DNA of 64,000 nt, taken from positions 10,365,119 through 10,429,118 of the forward strand of contig NC_060960.1 in the NCBI RefSeq assembly GCF_910589235.1, written 5' to 3'. The notes beneath the pieces are model-generated. The model saw nothing but the letters and a program-made list of their open reading frames with translations, was not told the origin of the DNA and searched no databases. The translations under genes and the position numbers were made by a program. Positions within the stretch are counted from its first letter, which is position 1; every line of letters begins with the position of its first letter. Below are positions 13,303 through 25,697 of this stretch, piece by piece. This DNA is from Vespa crabro (Eukaryota > Arthropoda > Insecta > Hymenoptera > Vespidae).

Positions 13303-13864
13303 GGAGGAGAGAGGTTGGAAGAGAGAACGAATGAGGTAAAAAAAGGGGTGAAAAAGAAAAAGAAATATCTACAGCTGCTTCATTTTAATCCCTTTACCGG
13401 CTTTTATTTCAGTAAAACCCGTTAACGTACATGTCATCGACGAGAACACAAAGAACATTTTAAGTCCGGATGCAACATTTGGACCGATAGACGAAGGTTC
13501 AACTATTTCACTGACTTGCCAGAGTGGCGAGGGTAGACCGGTTCCCACGGTGCAGTGGTTTAAGGGTGATCAACAGCTCGAAGGTAAGTTTCCAATCTCG
13601 TTTTCTTCTAATGGAACGTCGATTGGTTCGCTAATCTTTAGCGAGCGTTAACGAGACAACGATAATAAACGAGAAATTTCAAATAATAGATAGATGGATG
13701 GATGGATGGATGGTTGGATGGTTGGATGGATGGATAAATGGATGGATAGGATTGAATTTTCGAAAACGTTTAAGCAAAGGGTGTAAGAACGTTTTAAAGA
13801 ATAACTTTCTCCCTTTGGATCATCTTCGATTTGAAATTGTTACCAATATCTTTTTTTTTCTTTC

Positions 13865-13900
<36 letters not shown>

Positions 13901-14066
13901 CTTATTCTTCTTCCAACTAATCGTAAGCAAGTTGTTTGATCTAACGAGAACGAGAACGTAATCGACTGCTGCTGGTTCTAAACGGTTGGAAAGTGGGAGT
14001 TGGATAGGGGAAGAGGGTGCCTGGAAACTGGGTACGTGATTAACGATTGAGAGGAGTTATAATAGC

Positions 14067-14125
<59 letters not shown>

Positions 14126-14139
14126 TATTAAGTACAACG

Positions 14140-14178
<39 letters not shown>

Positions 14179-14566
14179 GTAATAACTGAAATCGTTGATA
14201 AAAATAAAAGAGAGAGAGAGAGAGAAAGAGAGAGTGAGAAGGCTAGTCTAAGATTCGAAGTACATGGATAGGATAGGTACTTACAAGAGTCGATAAGGAC
14301 AGGCTAAGAGACTGCGGTAACGTATGATGAGAAAAGTTAGTGTTACGCGTCGTTCAAGAGAAGTTTCCCTCTCTCGAGCCAAAGCGTTATGGGGGTGCGG
14401 AGAAGTCGATTAGTTAGAAGACGACCTCGGCTCTTCGCGACTTAACGCGATTAACGTAACATGTACGAAGGAATTAACTGTACCTTAGGGTCGACCAAGA
14501 ATATTCTCTTAATCCTGATTACGCTCGCGGAGTTTACTTTGTATCTATATCTGCATATGTGTCTAC

Positions 14567-14606
<40 letters not shown>

Positions 14607-15996
14607 TTTCTATCTGTACATATATATACTTTCTACCTATACATATATATATATATATATATATGTGTGTATGGAAAGAGTAGGTAAGTAGATATCCTAT
14701 CAAAGAAAATGTGTCACAGTAGCGCATGTTCATCGATAAGGGAAAGAGACTGAAGGTAACTATTACATACTATCAAAGTATGAGCACTAATCATTTTCAT
14801 TAATTATGTTTTTAGCTGTAGCATCATCAACGATTGACGCCAATGGCATAGGCACCGGTAGAAGCTCATTGAAGATGCAAGTGACTCGTGAGGAGCTCGG
14901 CGATATTTTCACATGCAAGGTCAACAGCGTTGCACTTCTAGAACCCATCACTGACGACATTAAACTCGACATTCACGGTAAGTCTGTATATATTTGCTTT
15001 GTATGTACTCTTTTCTATGTGTGCGTGCGTGCGTGCGTGTGTGTGTTTTTTTTATACGTATACACCCTCATTTTTTTTTCTTTCTATCTATTTTTATTTA
15101 TTTATTTTATATAATTCATTTCTACATACGCACAATTTTATCATTATTTTCTTAGTGCGCCCATTAAAAATGGATTTGAGCGGAGTGGTCGGTCACGCTG
15201 TGCAAGGAACAAAAATATTATTACAATGTACCGTAAGTTCAGCTAGACCAGCTGCCAATGTGACTTGGTACAATGGATCGGAACCATTGACTATTAGTAA
15301 TGAAAAATACGAACTATTTGAGACGAAAATATTTGAAAATGTAAGTGTCCGTATAAAATTCTCCTTTTTTTTGTTTTTTCTTTTTTTTTTATTATTATTA
15401 GAATATCCAATTCTCCTTTTTACTCTCTTTTCAATTACTATTAATCTCTGTTTCTCGTTTATCGCTTGGCTGCTAATATTTCCAAGATAAAACAAAACAA
15501 AAAATAAGAAACTAAGGATAATAATAATTGTAACAATAAAAAGCAAAATAGATTATAATTATACACGATCTATTATTTCTAATTCAATAAATTAGAATTC
15601 CTAAAGGAGAAATATCTAATCGATCGTTTTTTTAACTGCTGCTGATCGTTATCCGATGAGAAGGGGGTGAGTTATGAGAGTAGTCGTCGGAGAGTGAAAT
15701 ATCGCAGAATTTCCATCCTTTAAACGTGAAATATTAATGTATTCATATTAAAAGAGAGATATGTACAAAAAAAAAAAAAAAGTAAAATAAAATAAAAATA
15801 AAAAATAAATCAAAAAAATAAATAAATCAAAAAAATAATAAAAAAAAAAAAAAGAAAAAGAAGAAAAAATTCCCGACAAAAAAAAAAATATCGAAAGGAT
15901 ATTAAATGTCGATCTTCATTATATTTGGCGCGTTACTCGTATGTTATTTGAAGCACAATTCAAATTAACCGGGAAAGTATCAAGTACAATATACAT

Positions 15997-16038
<42 letters not shown>

Positions 16039-17120
16039 TAGAATGTAAAAAATACCTTCTCGCGTTTATATTTACAAAACGTACATACATAGAACATGTA
16101 CGATTTGACCGGATTACATGACTTAAGCGCGGATTTATTTTGTTCGTAGAACGACAGTACCTCAAAAACTATAAGCTATCTTGCATTTACCGCATCGGCA
16201 TACGAAAATGGGAAAACGTTTAGCTGTATCGCTGAAAATCCTGTTATACGTACCAAACGTCTAAAACCAATGAAGGAAGTAATCACGATCAAAGTATTAT
16301 GTAAGTAATATATATTAACGCGTGCAGTATACGTACGGATAAAAAAAAAAAGAAAAAAAAAAGAAAGAGAAAAAAAAAATGAAAATAATTAATGCCACGC
16401 ATATATGCAATGCATTTACGTATATCGATCTGTATCGTGTTTAACGTTTATCCGTTTAAGTGGCGCCCATCGAACACTTAATATCAAATCTTGATCAATT
16501 TCGCAGATCCACCGATAATTAATATGAGACCGATCAACATAACCGTCAATGAAACGGATGATTTTATTATTTATTGCGATTACGAGGCTAATCCAATCAC
16601 ATTGACCAAAGTTACATGGTAAATTATTACTTTTTTGTTTAAATTTTACATAGATTAATAATAATACCATCGCCAAAACATAATTCTCCTTGTCGTCCTC
16701 GTCGTCACCATTAGCATTACCATCATCATCATCATCATCATCATAATCATTATCATTATGATTATCATTGTCGTCGTCGTCGTCGTCGTCCTCGCCATCG
16801 TCATCATCATAATCATCATAATCACAATGCTAGCTATAGTAGTCTACCCTTAGCTAACATATCTAGCTGATCTTTAGCATTACTAATGCACCTCTTTCGT
16901 CGGAAGTTAAAAAGAGGAATCCGTCCCAGGACATAATAAATTTCTCTAGCCTTTTCACATCCTTTCATCCTGTCTTTCTCCCTACCTATCACCCACTCAC
17001 CATCCCTCCCCCTCTCCCTCTAAACCTCCTCCTCCCCCTGTACCACTATCCCTGTACTATCTACTTTTCATTCTCTCGTCCTTTGTATCCGTTACTCCCT
17101 TCTATCTTCCGCTTTATTCT

Positions 17121-17170
<50 letters not shown>

Positions 17171-17317
17171 TACTCTTGTAATACATCATCCTCCTTCCCC
17201 CTCCCTTTACCCCACCACCACCCTATCCGCTACATAGCCTTCAATCCGATCTACTTCGTTCGCTTTACACTTCGAAACGATATCATCCTACGAACTAATT
17301 GGCACTTTGGGCTTTAC

Positions 17318-17352
<35 letters not shown>

Positions 17353-17353
17353 G

Positions 17354-17402
<49 letters not shown>

Positions 17403-17812
17403 TTATATATATATGGAGTTCTTGGCGTCTTCGAAAATCAAAGGTGATGGTAAGGGATTTAGAGATACGGAGCTATAGATGGGAAATAAAAATTCTTGTT
17501 ATTATTATTATATTTTTTTTTTAGTTATTTATTTATCTTCTTGTTTTTCTTTTTTTTTTTCTCTCTCAATACAAAACAAATAAATTTTTTCGTCCTTCTC
17601 TTTTTCCCTTTTGTCTTTCTTCCTTCTCCATTTTTTGTCTTTTTCTTTTCCTTGTTTTTTATTTTTTTTATTTTTTTAATGATCGTTCCAAAACGTTTCG
17701 CAATCTTCGTTCGTTCGTACGTTAGTCCGTTCATTCGTGGTATCAATGATCCCTATCGATTCATCCATCTGCCAACGACGAGTTGACCTTAATTCAAAAC
17801 CAGCCCTTCCCT

Positions 17813-17856
<44 letters not shown>

Positions 17857-18255
17857 ACTCTCTTTCTCTCTCTTTCTCTCTTACTTTCACAAAGCTCCCT
17901 TTCAACGGTGGTAACAAGTAAATGGTAAAAATATTCATTAGTCCTTCTATACAATTCCGTAAAATGTGTAGGTAAAACGTAACTGGCTCTCTTTCGACGA
18001 AAGGAGGCCAGGAGAGCGATGTTTCTCATTTTCTCTCTCGTTCTCTATTTCTTTCTCTCTCTCTCTCTCTCTCTGTCTTACTTTTTCTTTTCTTTACTTT
18101 CGTTCTTCTTAACCCTCCTCTTCCTCCCTCTCACCCCTTCGTAGATACCCCTCTTCTATCCTCTCTCTCTCTCTCTCTCTCTTAACACCAACTTACCCAC
18201 GCAAACACTACGATGTATTCATTTCTTTTAAAGGCCCGCTTCATTATCAAACAGT

Positions 18256-18294
<39 letters not shown>

Positions 18295-18447
18295 TAGAGA
18301 AAGAGAAAAAAAGAGAAATGAAAAAAGGAAAACATATTTTTATATTCGTTGTTTATTCCCGACTTTTACTTCTTCGCGCTTTGCTTCGAAATCAAAGAAT
18401 AAAGGAAAACGGGTGGGGGAGGGACGAGGTGTGAGTAAGAAAGCGAG

Positions 18448-18482
<35 letters not shown>

Positions 18483-18585
18483 AAAGGAAGAAAAAAAGAA
18501 TTGTAATTTGTTTGTAAAAGGGGCCAACGTAGTTTGTACAAAATTACAATGGCAAGTTCTTATCCTTTGATGTATAGGATTCCAA

Positions 18586-18616
<31 letters not shown>

Positions 18617-19174
18617 GAAAAGAAAAAAAAAGAAAAAAAAAAAGAAAAAAAAGGAAAGGAAAAAAAAAAAAAGAGAGAGAGGGAGAGAAAGAGAGAGAGA
18701 GAAAGAGAAAAAGAAAAAAACTGGGGGAAAGAAAGGGACGAGGGAAAAAGAAAAAATATGTAAAGGAACGTCTGAACGAAGTCTGACAAAAGATATCACG
18801 TTATTTGTTCGTAAAGCTGCGCGCAAAACAGCGGGAGGGTTGCAGGATGGGCGGGAGGGTTGCGGAAACAAGAGGGGAGAATAATAAATGAATAATCACT
18901 TTTCTTTTGTTTACCTTACCTTTTTCTTACCAGGTTACAAGACGATCTAGAATTAACATTGGACGAGGAACATTACGAAGGTGGTATCACGGTTAATACG
19001 GCATTAATCGTAAAGAATGCTACCGCTACCGATATGGGTTCCTATAAATGCATTTTAGAGAATAGCGTTGGCGCTACGAGCTCGAAGGAGAACGTAAATG
19101 TGTCCGTTTTATGTGAGTACAGAGATCTATACATACGTAATAGTTACATGTATACGCGTTTGACTACTATCATA

Positions 19175-19232
<58 letters not shown>

Positions 19233-19722
19233 CATAGATACAGATACGTATAGTTGTACTTACGTAAGTATATATAAATACATGGATATGTGTGTGTATT
19301 TACGGTAACATAGAAAACAGAAAATTTAACGTCGTTCATTCTCATGCACTTTCTTTAGATAAACCTGTGGTCGAAGTGATATCGGATCCAGGGACCCCGG
19401 TGAACGAGGAAGAACGTTTGAACGTGTCGCTGAGTTGCACAGTACTATCTGGAAATCCGGAGATCCTAACGGCTGTACGTTGGTACTTGGATGGTGACCT
19501 TTTAAAAGAACTTCCAGATTGTACGATGAACTATACGATAACGTCAACGTTAACCGAAGAATCCTCGAGTATTTGCGACATTGACCCTAGCAAACTGTTA
19601 TTGGAAGCTGTTGGACGTTCCTTTCATGGGGATTATTCTTGCGAGGGTAGAAACGAAGCTGGCTGGGGTCCCATGTCTCCGAGTACATCGGTCACGATTT
19701 ATTGTACGTTTTTATTTTATTT

Positions 19723-19759
<37 letters not shown>

Positions 19760-20943
19760 ATTTCTTTCTCAAATCGATTCTGAATAAGATCAAACACCGA
19801 TACATGTACATATATACATATAAAAAATCCAATAGATAAACCTGGTCCAGCTACAATATCTTACGAACCGAAAGAAGTTGTGAAAGGACAACGATTAACT
19901 ATTGCCTGTTCAGTCCTTGATCCTGGACGACCTATAATAAATAGTTTCAAATGGTTTCGCGATTTGTACAGGCTAACCGATCAAACCAATTCTTTACTCG
20001 ATATCGAATCGGCCGACGTTAAGGTTAACGCTAATTTTACGTGCATGGCTTCGAACGATGCAGGTGATGGATATCCTGCTACGACGTCGATTGACGTATC
20101 AGGTAATTTTTTATAATTAATTAATCCGTTCGAACTATATAAAATGTTCCATTTGTATTATTTAAAAAGATATAACGTTATAAACATAACGAACAAATGA
20201 TTTAATCATGATAGTCGAATAATAATTTATACGTATAATATTTTTCTAAAAAATGATAAAATCAAAAAAGTAAAATCGTTAACAATGATGTATATAAGTT
20301 ATATATAAATTCGTTTTTGAATTTTATTATCGATCGGTGATAGTCTTATTTTTTTTCTTTTTTTTTTTTTTTTTTTCTTTTTCTTTTCTTTTAAGTCACC
20401 TAATTCGTCTCGTTGTTTAATACATAAATATATATAGTGTTAGAAAATTATATGACATATGGGATTTATTTAACTCGAAAGAATAATATAAATTAATTGT
20501 TTATTTTACTCTTCTTTTTTTTTTTTTTTCCTTTCTTTTTTTCATTCAGTGGCACCTACGTTCATTCAAGCCCTAGAAAATTATCAAGGATTCGTTTACA
20601 ATTCGATAAACGTTAGCCTTGTTTGTTGGATCGAGTGCGTTCCAGATTGTAATGTATCTTGGTATAGAAACGATCAATTGATCGATTTCGATACGACCGA
20701 TCGTTATTATCTAACGAACAGTTATATGCCGTTGGATTATGAGAAGAATTATTTTGCAAGTATACAATCTAATTTAACATGGAACTTGACTGCATTGGCA
20801 AATGGCCGTCTCGATCATACCGACGATGACGCCAAATTCACTTGTAAAAGCAGTGACAATGGTATTGGAAAACCCATAGAAAGTACCACGCAATTTCACG
20901 TAGAATGTAAGTGTGTGTGTATTTTTCATTCTTCTCCTTTTTT

Positions 20944-20990
<47 letters not shown>

Positions 20991-21416
20991 TGTATTTATT
21001 TAATTTTTTTTTTCCTTTTTATTTCAATCGTACACATTCGTAAATTTTAATTTTCTCGACTAATACAACGTCGTTAATTTCTTTTTATTATTATTTTCTT
21101 TTTTTTTTTTTTTTTTCTTAATTATTTAATTATCGTTTAGTCCCACCGGAGAACATGACGATCTCGAAGAAGATAATAAACGTGACGGTGGACACTATAC
21201 CGGAAACTGTCAGTTGCGACGCAAAGGCTTATCCAAACGCGACCTTCAGATGGTTCCGCGAGGGTTCGAACGATACTATAATAAAAGGACAAATACTCGA
21301 TTTAAATACACCTATACCAAGGCGTAGCAATGGGACTTATTATTGCGAGGCATCGAATCATCATGGGAAACAAAATATTTCGCTTGTGGTGAACGTGCAA
21401 TGTACTTATTTTATAT

Positions 21417-21458
<42 letters not shown>

Positions 21459-22632
21459 TATTCTTTTGTAACTTTATATTTATATTTATATTTGATATTT
21501 ATATTTTATTTTATCTCTCAATCCCTTCCTATCCCTTTTTTCCTTTTCTTTTAATTTTACTTTATTCCCCTCTTTTGTTCTTTTCTCTCTCTTTCTTTTT
21601 TTTTGTTTTTTTTTAGTTTTTTTTATTTTTATCTCTATTTTACCTCCCAATCCTTCCCTATTCCTATTTCCTTTTCTTATGACTTTATCTCATACCCTTC
21701 TCTTTTTTTTATTTTTATCAGTATTTTTATTTTCCTTTTCCGTTTATGTTGCTCTTCTTTCTTGTTTTTCTTTGTTGTTTTTGTTTTTCCGTTTTTTTTT
21801 TTCTTTTTTTTTCTTCTTTTTTTTCTACAATGTCGCTCGATGCTTTTCGTTGGAATATTTCGTTCGAAGCTCGTTACAAAAATTTCTCCTTCATACTTTT
21901 TTGCATGCAGTTAAGCCTGACTGTCACATACAGCGGGAACGATTGAAGGATCAGGATTACATCAGCTGTTCGGCAATTGGAAATCCAGAAGAAATCAATT
22001 TTATCTGGTCCGTAGAAAATGACAACGAAACGATAGAGCCAGATTTCAAGATAGAGGACGGGATAAGCTATGTACTTTTAGATACTTCAATCACGAAATT
22101 TCGAACGTACGTGTGCATTGCAAACAATTCAATCGGCCAATCTACCGCATGCGAGTTGGATATAACCGGTGAGTGAGATTTTTTGATTTCCTTTTTTTTT
22201 CCTTCTCTTTGTTTATTTTATTTCCAAATAAAAATTCATTGTACATATATTAAACAAATGTATTATCTCCTATGTTATATTCCTATCTTTCTATCTTGTT
22301 TTATTTTTGTTTTTTCTTTTCTTTTTTTTTTTTTTCGTTTTTTTTTCTTTCTTGGACGAATTCGTAATAATTAAAAGAAAAAGAAAATTGTATACTCGTT
22401 TCTGTGTTGTGTTTTTTTTTTCTCTTTGTTCGTTTTTCTTCTTTTTTTTCTACCCTTTGTTTTTTCTCTATTTTTTTATTTACAGGAGATGTACCCTGGT
22501 GGTATCGTATGGATGGTAATCTGTTACTGATTGCAATAATCGTATCGATTATTATAATACTTGCGATAATTATCGTCTGTGTGGTTATATTAATAATTTG
22601 CAGACGTAAAAGGAAGCAAATCAAATGTAAGT

Positions 22633-22686
<54 letters not shown>

Positions 22687-23135
22687 GTGCTGATTAATTA
22701 TGACGTTGAATAAAAGTCAAAAAATTAGAAGAAAGAATAAAATTTATTGACACGATTCATTTCATATCGTTTGGTCGATTAAAATTTTAATTAAAAATTT
22801 TTTCCTTACAAAATAAACAAAATATTTATTGTTATAGTAGTAATCCAATTGATATTGAAATATTTAATTGAAAAAAAAAAAAATTATTTATTTTTATTCG
22901 ATACTCGTAAGAATTTCTAATTAAATAAAAACAATTGTCATAATAGCAAATAAGTAAGTATTTCGAAAAATATTTCTTTTTTTTTTTTCTTTTTTTTTTT
23001 TTTTACATAGATAATCAATGATAAAAAAATTTGTTAATTTTTTTCATTACAAAGAAAGATCAAACGTTTAAATAATATCTATCTCAATATGAATGATTAT
23101 ACTAACGTACAAGCAACACACATACATACGTATAT

Positions 23136-23199
<64 letters not shown>

Positions 23200-23802
23200 C
23201 TTAATTCAATGTAGTAATTAATGGCACACATTTGTATCCGTACGTGAAATTTAAACAATATTAATAAAATCGATACTTTCGAATATTTTCAGACTCAAAT
23301 GAAAATGGTAACAATAATCAGGCAAATAATATGACGGAAACAATGGCGGACGGTACAACAAAAACGTTTTACGAAAATTTACCGTTTCATGGTATTCAAG
23401 CGCCGCCTAATAAGGTATATATATATATATATATACATATATTTATATATACACGTATACGGGGTGTTCAATAAGTATGATAAAGTCTAAAAAGTAGATA
23501 AAGAAAGTTTATAAAAATTTGATCCTATAATTTTTGGACATCCTGTATACACTTTATTCTATTTTGAGATACGTGTCACGTGTAACGATCCATATTGCAT
23601 ATAGGCCTTCAGTCCGGGATTTTCTGATTTGGATTATGCCGATGTAGATTATCGTTCATACGGGCCTATCAATTATAAAGCTGCCAGTATCGCGCTGTTT
23701 CAAAAGCAACAGGCTATACAGAGACAACAACAACAAAATCAACAAGAAGAAAGAAGACCACAAATGTACGGTATATCGGATGATAACGAGGAACTACTTT
23801 AA
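10125..23802 (+). CDS. Nine-Ig-domain transmembrane cell-adhesion receptor, 5' exon missing
   Basis: Immunoglobulin-superfamily receptor of the plasma membrane, expected to act in cell-cell recognition. Sixteen exons join in one frame: 10125-10323, 12295-12449, 13413-13583, 14816-14977, 15156-15340, 16150-16300, 16507-16618, 18934-19112, 19359-19703, 19836-20102, 20550-20906, 21141-21401, 21911-22168, 22486-22626, 23293-23414 and 23605-23802 (stop TAA 23800). They give about 1086 residues after the missing signal-peptide exon. Nine C..W..(D/G)xYxC-type Ig folds are visible: Ig1 (exons 1-2), Ig2 (3-4), Ig3 (5-6), Ig4 (7-8), then one exon each for Ig5 to Ig9. One exon encodes the helix (LLLIAIIVSIIIILAII) and the stop-transfer sequence RRKRKQ. 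The tail, about 110 residues, has FYENLPFHG, DYADVDYRSYGP, a Gln-rich stretch and the end ISDDNEELL. Many N-glycosylation sequons are present. No fibronectin III domain is seen. Echinoid/Fred, Sidestep and nephrin-like proteins are the families I considered; I cannot choose without a search. Two donors are weak (GTACGT, GTACTT). Confidence 0.9.
10324..12294 (+). other. Intron within Ig1 of the receptor, repeat-rich
   Basis: The intron starts at GTGAAT and ends at CTTTCAG. It holds (AAAG)n near 10470-10528, (GA)n and a G-run near 10590-10628, (TA)n near 10848-10885, (CATA)n near 11228-11250, (GA)n near 11478-11521, an imperfect (GGT)n/(CTG)n block at about 11650-11800 and (CT)n near 11820-11857. 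A unique block at about 10900-11150 has no coding signal and could hold regulatory sites. Confidence 0.8.
11650..11800 (+). repeat. Imperfect GGT/GCT trinucleotide repeat
   Basis: About 150 bp of interrupted GGT, GCT and GAT triplets. Open in several frames, where it translates as Val/Leu-rich or Thr/Ser-rich tracts. It lies in an intron and is not a membrane protein. Confidence 0.85.
12450..14815 (+). other. Introns flanking the first half of Ig2
   Basis: Two introns (12450-13412 and 13584-14815) surround the exon 13413-13583. They hold (GT)n near 12489-12511, (CTAC)n near 13139-13170, (GA)n near 13269-13299, (GGAT)n near 13691-13747, two (AAT)n tracts near 14069-14123 and 14141-14177, and (TA)n near 14572-14605 and 14645-14664. 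Both donors are GTAAGT. No other gene is seen. Confidence 0.8.
15341..16149 (+). other. Intron splitting Ig3
   Basis: A GTAAGT donor and TTCGTAG acceptor bound an intron of about 0.8 kb in phase 0. It contains an A-rich stretch (15765-15870) and a short (TA)n (16009-16036), and otherwise unremarkable AT-rich sequence. Confidence 0.85.
16619..18933 (+). other. Longest receptor intron, splitting Ig4 at its core tryptophan
   Basis: The conserved Trp codon of Ig4 is split TG|G across this 2.3 kb intron. It holds (ATC)n/(GTC)n near 16721-16800, (CT)n near 17125-17166, TA tracts near 17320-17415, several (CT)n tracts (17820-17853, 18056-18073, 18163-18181), (GA)n near 18258-18289 and 18440-18477, and an A-rich purine stretch (18590-18720). 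The unique part at 18760-18890 is GC-richer, with a duplicated GGGAGGGTTGC word. No exon was identified. Confidence 0.8.
19704..21910 (+). other. Short introns between the single-exon Ig5-Ig9 domains
   Basis: Introns 19704-19835, 20103-20549, 20907-21140 and 21402-21910 all sit in phase 1, which is the symmetric phase expected between shuffled Ig modules. They contain (CT)n near 19729-19757, (TTTA)n near 20945-20991 just after Ig7, (TA)n near 21424-21452 and long pyrimidine tracts that serve the acceptors. Two donors are weaker than the rest: GTACGT at 19704 and GTACTT at 21402. Confidence 0.8.
22627..23292 (+). other. Intron between transmembrane and tail exons
   Basis: A 0.67 kb AT-rich intron with a GTAAGT donor, (TA)n at about 22638-22683 and a second (TA)n at about 23138-23192. 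The acceptor is TTTTCAG. No other feature is seen. Confidence 0.85.
23455..23550. mobile_element. MITE-like element of about 96 bp with terminal inverted repeats
   Basis: The left end (GTATACGGGGTGTTCAATAA, 23455-23474) and the reverse complement of the right end (23531-23550, GTATACAGGATGTCCAAAAA) match at 16 of 20 positions. The inner part is AT-rich with no ORF. GGGTGT-type ends next to TA are typical of Tc1/mariner-derived miniature elements. It lies in the intron between the last two exons of the Ig receptor. A target duplication cannot be separated from the flanking TA sequence. Confidence 0.55.
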
Positions 23803-24224
23803 TAATCGTTTATATACATCGATCATCGTTTAATAACAAACAAACAAAAAAAAAAAACAAACGAACGAACGAACAAAAAAAAAAGAACAAAAAAAAAAAA
23901 GAGTACGCGAGACCAAAGTTAATCCAAGACTTATCATTGAATCTAATTAACGAAGATTATATAAGAACGTATTTATTTTTTTCTATGCCCCCTATGGAAA
24001 CGAAGAAGATGAAGAAGAAAGAAAAAAAAAAAAAAAATGAAAAAAGAGAAAAGAAAAGGGGAAGAAAAAGATGGGAAAAGGAAAAAAACAAAAATTGGAA
24101 TGGCGTGTGCGTGTGTGTGTGTGTGTCTATCTGTCTGTCTTATTTATTTATTTATAACATTAATCAAAATCGATCGATTAATAATATCTCATTAAACGCG
24201 GCATTTAAATATTATTGAGAATAG

Positions 24225-24281
<57 letters not shown>

Positions 24282-24533
24282 CTATATATACGAGGATATT
24301 ATTATCTCGTCACGACTGTTATTAAAAAAAAGAGAAAAAAAAAAAAAAAAAAAAAAAAAACAGAAAATGCAAGTAACATATGTAACATATACTGCGATTA
24401 ACATCACATGCAAAATAATTATATTTATTTTGTTTTGTTTCTATATATTTTTCTTTTTCTTTTTATCCTTTTTTTTCTTTTTCTCCTTTCTCCTCAAATT
24501 TATTACAAATTCAAAATCTCTCTTTCTTTTTCT

Positions 24534-24603
<70 letters not shown>

Positions 24604-24808
24604 TTCTCTATCTATGGTTAGTATCGATTGACGTCAAAATTCGTAACCATTTTCATAGAATTAATCAATGACAGAGTCGACGTACTTAGCAATATGGGTA
24701 GCAATAATCGTAACATAATGTGTCGCAGATTTGGTATCTCGTCGAGAAAACAATGTTAACTTGTATGCCAATGTTCTTAATATAATAATATATATATATA
24801 TATTATTT

Positions 24809-24839
<31 letters not shown>

Positions 24840-25174
24840 GAAAAAAAAGGAATTTTCACATTGTCTTCGAACAAATCCATTTTACAACAATTTTTCATTT
24901 AATTTGAGAGGAGATCAATGTTTTCTTTTCTTTTTCTTTTTTTTTTTTAATTTATATTAAGTATACGTGTATATATATATAAAAAAAAAAAAAACGTATA
25001 TATATGTATACGTGTATATATATATAAAAAAAAAAAAAAAACGTATATATATGTATATATATATATATATATACATTTTTTTTTTAATACATAGTTATAC
25101 GTACAAGGGTGGTAAAAAAATTCTTAGACGAAGTGAAAAGATCATTAATAATTTTAAAAGTCGATTACTCTCTT

Positions 25175-25213
<39 letters not shown>

Positions 25214-25640
25214 AAATTTTTAAACTTTTCAAGGCTAACTTTTATATTCTTTTTCTTTTTTTTTTTTTTTCAAATTGTAAAATTGTAAGTCTAAAAAGGC
25301 TTCGGAAAAAAAAAAAAAGAAAGAAAGAAAGAAAGAAAGAAAGGAAGGAAGGAAGGAAGTTTAAGAACTTTACTCGGCAAAAAATTATCGTTCATTCGAG
25401 ATTCATAATATTTTCATGTATTGGTTAATGGTAAAAAAAAAAAAAAAAAAAAGAAAGAAAGAAAGAAAGAAAAAAAGAAAAAAGAAGGATAGAAAAAAGA
25501 TTCAAAAGAAAGAAAGAAAAAGGACGAAAGGAAGCAGGAAAAAGAAACTTAATTTCCATTTGAATTTATCAAAGTTTCATCTTTGATTTGAAATTGAAAT
25601 ATTCAAATTACATACGTTTATATTATACGTTTATATTATG

Positions 25641-25697
<57 letters not shown>

